Source: Streptomyces sp. CBMA123 (GTDB lineage: Bacteria > Actinomycetota > Actinomycetes > Streptomycetales > Streptomycetaceae). From it: 64,000 bases of DNA. Within the stretch, counting starts at the first letter, position 1. Each line of letters opens with the position of its first letter. Location: the NCBI RefSeq assembly GCF_014596465.1, contig NZ_MECK01000002.1, positions 1-64,000 on the forward strand, written 5' to 3'. This document shows positions 45,037 to 53,200 of the stretch, in pieces. A model generated the notes under the pieces. The model saw only the letters and a list, made by a program, of their open reading frames with translations. It did no database searches and was not told the DNA's origin. The translations under genes were made by a program, and so were the position numbers.

Positions 45037-46281
45037 ATGTTCTTGCCCCACCCCGTGCTCGACTCCATGACGTCCGAGCAGGTCCGCGCGTGGGACGCGC
45101 ACTTCTCCCCGGAGGCCAGTGGGCAGCGCCGCCCGGCCGTCGAGGAGGGCATCTGGCGGCGGACCCAGGACCCGGCCAACGCGGAGCAGTCCGGCTGGAC
45201 GCAGGACGAGGACGGCCGCCGCCGCGTCGTGCACTACCAGCTTCACTACGGAGTCGACCGGACCCAGCCGATGGACCGCCTGGTGCTGGAGGAGCTGTAC
45301 CTGCACGTGTCGTGGCTCGCCCCGGCCGGCGAGATCGCCGAACACCAGAGCGACCTGGAGCGATGGCTTGCCGAGGGCCAGTGGAAGCCGACCGGCGACG
45401 AGGCCGGGTCCTGGCGCCACGGCGACCTGTACGCCACGATCACTGAGCACACCCACCACCCGCAGGACGAGCGGGCCGGACGGGACACCCCCGATGGGTT
45501 CGCCTCGCTCGACGTCACGATCAACTCCGTGGACTTCGCCCTCACCCGGGCCGCGCGCAACCTGCCCTGGGACGTGCTGGCCGGGGGGATGCGCGTCAAG
45601 GAGGAGCGCGGCAAGCCGGCCTACGCCGCCGACCTGTCCGGCCTGCTGGAGTACCTGCCGTTCGTCGTGGAGGCCGGATGCGGGACCAGCATCGAGGCGG
45701 GCGTCCCGCCGCTGCACTGGCTGCACGAGGTCTATCGGGTCACCGCCCGAACGGGCAACGACCTCACCCAGGGCTTCAAGTTCACGCTCTCCCCGGTCTC
45801 CGACCTCCTGGTCAAGGAGATGCTGACGGACCCGGTCAGCAAGGTGGACGACATGGTGTTCATGTTCCGCCGCCTGCTCCTGGCAGAGCCGACCAGCGCG
45901 CACCGCGCGTTGAAGGCCCTTCACGACGCCGGGCACATGACCGGCCCGGTGGCGACCCACAACTTCGACAGGTTGTTCGCGCGGGCCGGGCTGCCGGAGG
46001 CGTACATGCGCCGCTACGACCAGAAGACGCCCCACATGCCGTTCCCCGAGGACGCCAAGGCGGTGCTCGTGATCGGTCTGCACGCCGACCGACGCAAGGT
46101 CCAGGCCCGTGCCCGCGAACTCGGCCTGAAGATCTTCTACCTCGACACCGAAGGCGTCGAGGAGAACGGGGTCCACAAGCCCTACCTCATCGAGGGCGCC
46201 CGCGAGGGCGACGTCATCGTGCGGTCCGAGGCCACCCCCGCCCTGCTCCACCTGGCTGAACTCCTCAACGTGAACATCTGA
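45037..46281 (+). CDS. Protein with C-terminal SIR2-like NAD-binding fold
   Basis: This 414-aa protein starts at ATG 45037 after AAGGAGG. Residues 1-200 are an unrecognised N-terminal domain. From about 205 the sirtuin fold is visible: AGCGTSIEAGVP (213-224), the helix PTSAHRALKALHDAG, the THNFDRLFARAG segment at 307-318 (TQN-x-D in sirtuins), a Rossmann strand AVLVIGLHADRRKVQARARE and the closing YLIEGAREGDVIV. The catalytic His region is not conserved, so deacylation is doubtful. NAD hydrolysis or binding is more likely, as for SIR2 domains in defence systems. Confidence 0.7.
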   Translation: MFLPHPVLDSMTSEQVRAWDAHFSPEASGQRRPAVEEGIWRRTQDPANAEQSGWTQDEDGRRRVVHYQLHYGVDRTQPMDRLVLEELYLHVSWLAPAGEIAEHQSDLERWLAEGQWKPTGDEAGSWRHGDLYATITEHTHHPQDERAGRDTPDGFASLDVTINSVDFALTRAARNLPWDVLAGGMRVKEERGKPAYAADLSGLLEYLPFVVEAGCGTSIEAGVPPLHWLHEVYRVTARTGNDLTQGFKFTLSPVSDLLVKEMLTDPVSKVDDMVFMFRRLLLAEPTSAHRALKALHDAGHMTGPVATHNFDRLFARAGLPEAYMRRYDQKTPHMPFPEDAKAVLVIGLHADRRKVQARARELGLKIFYLDTEGVEENGVHKPYLIEGAREGDVIVRSEATPALLHLAELLNVNI

Positions 46282-46375
46282 GCGAACTCGGGCCCACCAC
46301 AAGCCCGTTCCCACAGCGATAGCGTCAGGGGGCGCGCCGAGAACGGTGTGCCCCCGACCAGACAAGGACCCTGCA

Positions 46376-47698
46376 ATGCGCGTTTCCGTGATCGGCTGCG
46401 GTCACCTCGGTATCCCGCACGCGGCGGCGATGGCCGAACTCGGCCACGAGGTCATCGGCGTGGACGTCGATCAGGCCAAGGTCAACCAGCTCAACGGCGG
46501 CCAATGCCCCATCTACGAGACCGGCCTGCCCGAGCTGCTCGCCCGTCACACCGCGAGCGGACGACTGCGGTTCACCACCGACATCGGCGAGGCCGCCGCC
46601 TTCGCCGAGCTGCACTTCGTCGGCGTCGGAACCCCCATCGACGCCGACGGCCGCTCCTACGACACCGCACAGGTCTACGGAGCAATCCGCCAACTCGCCC
46701 CCCACCTCGACCGAGCCTGCACGATCGTCGGGAAGAGCACCGTCACCGTCGGCACCACCGCCAAGGTCACCGCCCTCGCGCAGCGACTGGCCCCGGCGGG
46801 TACGGCCGTCGAGGTCGTGTGGAACCCGGAATTCCTGCGCGAGGGACACGCGGTGGAGGACACCCTGCGGCCGGACCGCATCATCGCCGGGGTCACCACC
46901 ACGGAGGGAGAGAAGGCCATCCGCGCCGTCTACGCCCCCATCCTGGACGCCGGTGTCCCCATCTTCATCTGCGACCCGCAGACCGCCGAGCTTGCCAAGG
47001 GGGCAGCGAACAGCTTCCTCGGCCTGAAGATCAGTTACATCAACGCGGTCGCGGACATGTGCGAGGCGGCCGGAGGCGACATCTCCCAGATCGTGCAGAT
47101 CCTGGGCATCGACCCCCGGATCGGCAGCGGCGGCATGCGACCCGGCATCGGCTACGGCGGCGGCTGCCTCCCCAAGGACGTCCGCGCCTTCACCGCCTCA
47201 GCCCGGCAGCTCGGCGCCGGACAGGCCGCAACCCTCCTGCTAGCCGCCGAACAGGTCAACGAGTCCCGCACCGGCGTGGCCATGGGCCTCATCACCCGCG
47301 CCCTGGGCGACCACCCCGTCAAGGGAGCCCGGATCACCGTGTGGGGCGCCGCATTCAAGCCCGGTACCAACGACGTCCGCGAGAGTCCGGCGCTCGCCCT
47401 CGCGCAGGCCCTCCAGCAGGCCGGCGGCACCGTCACCGTCCACGACCCGCAGGCCGTGGCCACGGCCACGATCCGTAACCCCGAGTTCGACTACACCTCC
47501 GACCTGCCCGCCTCTCTCGACGGCGCAGACCTCGTCGTTCTGGCCACAGAGTGGCCCGAGTACCAGCAGGCCAACCCTCAGACGCTTGTTGGCCGTCCCG
47601 CAACCCCGCTGCTCGTGGATTGCCGGACCGTACTCGACCCCGAGCCCTGGCGGGCGACGGGCTGGACGGTCCACCAGCTCGGACGGCCCGGGAAATAG
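46376..47698 (+). CDS. UDP-glucose/GDP-mannose dehydrogenase family protein
   Basis: This 440-aa NAD-dependent, four-electron oxidising enzyme of nucleotide sugars has the N-terminal dinucleotide fold VSVIGCGHLG (3-12). It also has the substrate segment WNPEFLREG, Lys208 in ELAKGAANSFLGLKISY, catalytic Cys264 in YGGGCLPKD and the C-terminal GAAFKPGTNDVRESPA. All key residues are present, so it should oxidise a C6 alcohol to an acid. AAGGA precedes the ATG. No glycosyltransferase is next to it, so its product may serve a small-molecule pathway. Confidence 0.88.
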   Translation: MRVSVIGCGHLGIPHAAAMAELGHEVIGVDVDQAKVNQLNGGQCPIYETGLPELLARHTASGRLRFTTDIGEAAAFAELHFVGVGTPIDADGRSYDTAQVYGAIRQLAPHLDRACTIVGKSTVTVGTTAKVTALAQRLAPAGTAVEVVWNPEFLREGHAVEDTLRPDRIIAGVTTTEGEKAIRAVYAPILDAGVPIFICDPQTAELAKGAANSFLGLKISYINAVADMCEAAGGDISQIVQILGIDPRIGSGGMRPGIGYGGGCLPKDVRAFTASARQLGAGQAATLLLAAEQVNESRTGVAMGLITRALGDHPVKGARITVWGAAFKPGTNDVRESPALALAQALQQAGGTVTVHDPQAVATATIRNPEFDYTSDLPASLDGADLVVLATEWPEYQQANPQTLVGRPATPLLVDCRTVLDPEPWRATGWTVHQLGRPGK

Positions 47699-47715
47699 GT
47701 CACCGCCCCCATACC

Positions 47716-47748
47716 GCCTCCGGCTCATGTACGAGCTGAGCCGGAGGC
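47716..47748 (+). terminator. Terminator after the dehydrogenase gene
   Basis: A perfect 12-bp stem (47716-47727 with 47737-47748) with a 9-nt loop begins 18 bp after the stop at 47698. Confidence 0.8.
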
Positions 47749-47857
47749 AGGCACGGGGGCGGCCCGGCCACGTTGTTGCCCAGCTCTCCGGCTCGTTCAG
47801 CGGGCCGAAGAGCGCGGCGTCCACCTGTGCCGTTCGATCGCGGAAGAAGACCTGCCC

Positions 47858-48104
47858 GTGAAGAGTCAGCAATCCCCCTGTCGTGCCCGCATACCCGGCG
47901 ACCGGAACACCCGCATCGTCGTCCTCGACCATGGGCGCGTCCTGCAAGAAGGCACTTTCGACCAGCTCGCCAACACCCCGGGGCGTGTTCGCCGACCTGC
48001 GCGCCCTCCAGGCGGATCGTGGCAGCGACGTTCCCTACCAGCGCCAGGACACCACCACGCGGTGGGTGCCGCACCGCCAACTCGCACGAGGAGCAACAGT
48101 ATGA
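47858..48104 (+). pseudogene. ABC-transporter ATPase C-terminal remnant, frameshifted
   Basis: One frame reads TRIVVLDHGRVLQEGTFDQL, the D-loop-to-end part of an ABC exporter ATPase. After a one-base shift near 47985 the next frame continues GVFADLRALQADRG, the usual ending. The Walker motifs and membrane domain are missing. It is a remnant of an exporter gene that probably once belonged to the neighbouring biosynthetic set. Confidence 0.7.
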
Positions 48105-49039
48105 CGATCGACACCGACGCCGCGAGCGCCCAGGCCCGCGCGGACGGCATCGAGAAGCTGGCCGCCGCCGTCTTGGTGTCCGACACAGACGGCAGGGTGC
48201 TGTTGCTCCGCCGGGCCAAGGAAGAAGCCTTCTCTGGCTGGTGGGAGTATCCCAGCGGCGGCCTAGAGCCCGGCGAGGACATCCGCGACGGCGCCGCCCG
48301 GGAACTCCGTGAGGAGGCCGGACTGACCGGCCTGGACCTCGCCTATGCAATGCACATCGACTACACCAACCAACCGGGACGCACGAGTCGTCAGTTCGTG
48401 TTCACCGCCACAGTGCCGGCCGGGACCGCAGTGGTCCTGTCCGCCGAGCACGACGAGCAGATCTGGACCTACGCCGACCAGCTGCCGCCGCAAGTCAGCG
48501 ACGGCGGGCGGTCCGTGGTGCGCCAGATCGCCCCGCCCAACCCGATCACCGGGTGGGTGCCGCTCCCCCAGTACCTGACGAGGATTCCCCATGGCCCGGC
48601 CTACGGGGCGCTGTTCTGCACCACCACCGAGGGTGCCCCGGTGCTGCTACGCGCCGCCGACCCAGCTCTCGGACTCCAATTTCCTGGCGGGGACATGGAG
48701 TTTCACGACGCGACTCCGCTGCACACTGCCGTACGGGAGTGCTTCGAAGAAACCGGTATCCGGCTCGCCCCAGACCCCAAGCTGCACCCGCTCCTCACCT
48801 CGATCTTCCGGAGCCCGGCCGACGGCTGGCCGATGAAGTTCGGATTCGTCCACAAGGGCCCCCAGCTGTCCCCGGCGCAGATCGACGCGATCAAGCTCGA
48901 CCCGCGGGAGCACAGCGAAGTCGTCATCGGCACAGCCGCCGAGTACAGCAGTGACTGCGACCGGGACAAGCTGATCCGGTCGGCCCTGCGAGCGCTGCGC
49001 ACCGGTATGCAGGAGTACATCGTCCTGGGTTCGGCATGA
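48101..49039 (+). CDS. Tandem NUDIX hydrolase
   Basis: This 312-aa protein has two complete NUDIX domains. The first box is GGLEPGEDIRDGAARELREE (53-72, continuing AGL). The second lies near 196-220 with VRECFEETGI. Both keep the REUxEE core, so both may hydrolyse nucleoside diphosphate-X compounds. It starts at ATG 48101 after GAGGAG, overlapping the ABC relic. It lies in the same orientation as the aminotransferase set and may act on its nucleotide-sugar products. Confidence 0.85.
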   Translation: MTIDTDAASAQARADGIEKLAAAVLVSDTDGRVLLLRRAKEEAFSGWWEYPSGGLEPGEDIRDGAARELREEAGLTGLDLAYAMHIDYTNQPGRTSRQFVFTATVPAGTAVVLSAEHDEQIWTYADQLPPQVSDGGRSVVRQIAPPNPITGWVPLPQYLTRIPHGPAYGALFCTTTEGAPVLLRAADPALGLQFPGGDMEFHDATPLHTAVRECFEETGIRLAPDPKLHPLLTSIFRSPADGWPMKFGFVHKGPQLSPAQIDAIKLDPREHSEVVIGTAAEYSSDCDRDKLIRSALRALRTGMQEYIVLGSA

Positions 49040-49088
49040 CCTAGCCCCGCGCCTTCGGCTGCTGGCGGCCTCTCGCCTGCCTGCGCCG

Positions 49089-50114
49089 TCAGCGCCGCAA
49101 CCGGACTGCCCCTGTGCTGAACATCGTCACCAGGGCCGTCGCCACGGTCAGCGCTGCCTCGGCGGCTTCCTGGAGTACGGGGACCTCGCGCGGACCGCCG
49201 GCGTGCCGGTCGCTGTGCCCCTCCCACAGTGCGGTGAGCATCGCGACCACCGCATCGGTGGTGCCCGCTGTCCCGGACTTGTCCGTCAGCACGTACTCGT
49301 ACTTCGTCTTTGCGTCCTTGATGTGGGCTCGGACCATGCCGAGTGTGGGCACCTGGTTGAGCGGCAGGAACATCGGGCACGCCACGGCCTCTACCGCGCG
49401 GATCAGGTCCACATAGGCGCCGCTCGGGTCGGGGCGCACTGCGAACAGCTTGTCGCGTGCCCGCTCCAGGTGCCGCCGAGCCTTCGGGTAGCCGCCGTCT
49501 TGGGCCGCATCCGATGCCAGAGCGAGTGCCTCGCCGAGACCAGCCTCCATCCTCCGTGTGAGGCCGCGCTGGTTCGGGGCGACCTCGTATACCGACCGTG
49601 ATTCGGCGAGCAGTCGGTTTAGTGGCTCGATGATCCGCCTCGTTCGCCGCGCATCGGGGTTGAGGAAGGCTGTCACCGGCCACGTCTCGGGTGACAACGG
49701 CTCCCGACACAGCGCGAACAGCAGGTCGTCTACGACATCCCAGAGGAGCTCATGGTCCGTTCCGTATGCCAAGAAGCGCGCGAACGGGTTCGGTGGCATG
49801 GGCACGGGCAGTCGGGGGGCGACGTATGTGTTGTCTCCCCGCGCCGCTTTGCCTGCCTCCCACTGGGCGCTGAGCTCTGCCTGCTTCGACTGCCGCTCCT
49901 GTAGCTGCTGCTGGTACGTGTCGGCGTACTTCTTGGGCAGTGTGAGGTCCAGCCGGATCAGCAAATGCTGTGCTTCTTCCGGGTCCTGAGCCGCTGTCTC
50001 GTAGATCCAGGCGCGGAGCGCAGGGTCAAGGGACGCGGGCACTCCCTCCACCAGCGCAGGCACTGGGGCCGCGCCCATGCGAACCGACAGTCGCTGCCGG
50101 GTAGGTGAACTCAT
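49089..50114 (-). CDS. Abi/HEPN-like hypothetical protein
   Basis: This 341-aa soluble helical protein has a C-terminal segment that resembles the Abi/HEPN-type domain of abortive-infection proteins: AHIKDAKTKYEYVLTDKSGT, then LTALWEGHSDRHAGG followed by a helix EAAEAALTVATALVTMF. That pattern is RNase-like R-x(3)-H with SDRH. The N-terminal half is unrecognised. It ends convergent to the NUDIX gene. The start at 50114 is the first plausible ATG. Antiphage function is inference. Confidence 0.55.
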   Translation of the reverse strand: MSSPTRQRLSVRMGAAPVPALVEGVPASLDPALRAWIYETAAQDPEEAQHLLIRLDLTLPKKYADTYQQQLQERQSKQAELSAQWEAGKAARGDNTYVAPRLPVPMPPNPFARFLAYGTDHELLWDVVDDLLFALCREPLSPETWPVTAFLNPDARRTRRIIEPLNRLLAESRSVYEVAPNQRGLTRRMEAGLGEALALASDAAQDGGYPKARRHLERARDKLFAVRPDPSGAYVDLIRAVEAVACPMFLPLNQVPTLGMVRAHIKDAKTKYEYVLTDKSGTAGTTDAVVAMLTALWEGHSDRHAGGPREVPVLQEAAEAALTVATALVTMFSTGAVRLRR

Positions 50115-50251
50115 GGCGTGACGATAGCCCCAGAACCGACATGTCACCCCTGATTTCCCCTTGCTGCCGACGCTGCCCTGCGCAGGGCGTTAAGGCACAG
50201 TCACCGGAGGGAGCATTGCTCAGGCTGCTGAGCGGCCTGCTGCCGGCATCC

Positions 50252-53200
50252 CTACGACAGCGGTTCGGCCAGAGGAGGTTCAGGTACATCGTGTAGGTGC
50301 GGAGCTTCCGCCCCCGCGTGGTTGGTGTAAGAGGACACGGGCTGTCGCCCCCGGGCCGGTCCCGGTAGCTCGTCAGCGTGGGACCGATGGGCGTTCGGCC
50401 GGCTTCGCCCCGCAATCTCGCCTCGAAGGCCAGCTTCGCGGTGAGCTGCGCCGTTGGCGGTCGTGCGTGCAATGACAGCCTCTGCGCGGAGACCCTTGGC
50501 GCCTCGGTTGTCCTTCTCCTGAGCGCGTCGCAGGAGAGCAGTCATCTCTTGCTCGGGCATGTTCGCTTCGGTCATCACGGCCTCGAATTCATCGGCGGGG
50601 CCTGCGGTCTCGGCCAGTTCGCGGAGTTGGTTGTTCAACTGCTCCAGTTCACGTCCGGCCCCTTCCTGCCCGCCAAGCAGTGCGTCACGGTCGGCTTCGA
50701 CTGCCCGCCGGGCGTCCCCGCGCAGCACCGGCCGACCGAATCGACCAGTGGCGGTCAGCTGCCGCTGGAGCCCTTCAAGGCGTTCCTCGAAGCCGCACAG
50801 ATCAGCGGTCCGTTCCGCGACAACACCGCTCAGCGCTCGAACTTCACGGATCGTCGTAGCCCGGTGGTCGACGTCCTGGAGTCGACGGCTGAGGGCGAGC
50901 GTATTCGGGCCGACTCCTGCGGCGGCTTGCTGTTCGGCATGGTCGGCTGCGACCTCTGCCTTCTCGGCCGCCGTCTTTGTGGCGCGCGCGGCTGTGGCAG
51001 CCTTGCGCGCGGCGTCGCGTAGGGCCTGGGTGCTGAGGTGGGCGTACGGACGGGCGGCCGTCTGCCCGTTGTCCGGAGCGGTGAACGGCGCCGCCGACCG
51101 CTTGGTGGAACCCGAAGCGCGTCGTTGCTCGACCTTGGGCGTGTCCTCGATGTCTTCCGCCTCGTGGGCGTTGCCCGTGCCGGGAGCGCGCGGGGTCGGC
51201 AGGTCGGCGACCACGTCCCGGACGTGGGCGGGGATGGCGGACTGCGGGAGTTCGGTGAGGATCATGCGTTCCTCGGTGCCGCTCTCGACCTCGCGGATCA
51301 GGCCCGCGACGGCGCGGTCAAGCTGCTCCTGGTCGGTGAGCGCTTCGCCTGCGCGAGCACGGTCCGCGTCGGTCTCGTAGACGGACAGCGGGAGGAAGAG
51401 GTGAGTCTCCTTCTTGTCGCGGCTCATCATCGTGTAGAGGGCGTTGGCTTGCGCGCCGGGGCCGTAGACCAGGGCTTCCTGGACGCTCAGGCCCTGGGAC
51501 TTGTGGCCGGTGATGGCGTAACCGAGGCCGAGTCCGCCCTGTGCGATGTAATCGGTATCGACCCACTCGGCGACGTCGCGGTGGCCCTCGGCGGTCTTCT
51601 CGCGCCACTCGACCAGGACCCGGCGTGCCTCGTCCACGGCCCGCACGATTCCGCGGTAGCCGTTCAGGACGTCTTCGTTCTCGCCCCGGCTGCGCTTGCT
51701 CCGGTAGTCGTTGGCTCGCAGGAGTACCTGGTCGCCGATGGACAGCGCGAGTTCGCCGCCGCCGGGCAGGGCGAAGAGATGTTCCGGGCCGGTGAGGGCA
51801 CCGGCGGCCTTCCGCAGGGCGCGGGCGCCGAGATTCAGCTCTTCCACGATCTCGTTGGTGGAGGCGAGCATGAGGAGCTGCTGCACGGCGGTGTGGTCGT
51901 CGGTGTGCGCGGCGCGCTTGTCGGCCCAGATGGTGAGCATCGCGGCGAGGGTCGCGTCCTTGTCGGCGAGAGCGTGCACGCGGCCGGTCCCGGCGAAGGC
52001 GCGGAGTGCTTCCATGCGGTTGTCGTCGCGCCACAGTGCCAGTGCCCGACGCTCGATCGCGTCCTTCTGCCGGAAGTTCTCGGTGAGTTCGAGTCCACCC
52101 ACGATGTGGTGGACGGCGGCGAAGGAGCCGCCGATGCCGGGCGAGTGCAGTTGCTTGGGGTCGCCGATGCCGATGACCTTCGTGCGGGTCGTCGCGGCGT
52201 GGGCGAGGAGTTCGGCGATGTCGCGGTCGTCGCACATCGCCGCCTCGTCCACGACTAGCACGTCAACGCCTGTGAGACCGGGGCCGCCGTTGCGGATGCC
52301 GGTGAGCCAGGAGGCGAGGGTGCGGGAGCCGATGCCCGCCTCTGCTTTGAGGTTGGCGGCGGCGACGGCGGCGGTGCTCGCCCCGGCGATGATGAGCCCG
52401 TTGGCCTCCCACGCCTGCCGGGCGCTGTCCATGATCGTGGTCTTACCCGATCCGGCGATGCCCACGACTGCGTCGATTCCGTGGCCTGCGGTCAGCAGCC
52501 GTTCGAGGACCGCGCGCTGCTCGCCCGAGAACGCGAAGGTGCCGCCGTGCTGGGCTTCGACGGCGGACAGGGTCATGGCGACGGTGTCGTGGCTGACTAC
52601 GGCCGCGTGCTCGTTGAGGCGGTTCGTGGCCTCGGAGATGATGAGCGTTTCGGCGGCGACCACGTCGGCCGTGGTGTAGCGGTCGGCGTGGGTGAAGTGC
52701 TGGGCGCCCTTCGGGTTCAGCTTGACCGCGTACCCGGCGTGCCGCAGGACGGAGTTGGTGAGCTGTTCGGCTTCGTCGGCGTCCGCGACTCCGTACGGGA
52801 GGGCGTCCAGGACGGCGGCGATGGCGGCGGCGTGGGTGAACTCCTTGGCGTGGCTGGTCAAGCCGGTCTTCGGATCGAAGACCTGGGCGCACAGCTTGTC
52901 CAGGCTGGGGTTCTGGTCTGCCCGGTCCTGCTCCATGGCGCTGGCCGCGATGGCGTCGGGGTCATCACCGGCGGCCTGGCCTTCGGCCTGCCAGTAGGCG
53001 CGCAGGACGTCGTCCTCGACGCCGGCGGCTTCGCCGTTCTTCGCGGCCTTGGACACGGCGGAGGCTGCGGTGCGTTCGCGGGTGGTGGCGCTGTCGTAGT
53101 CGATGCCGAGCTTGGTCAGCAGGTCGCGCACCTGGTTGTCGCGCTTGCTGAACAGGCGGATCGTGGCTTCGGGGATCGCGGCGATCTCCCACGCGCCGGT

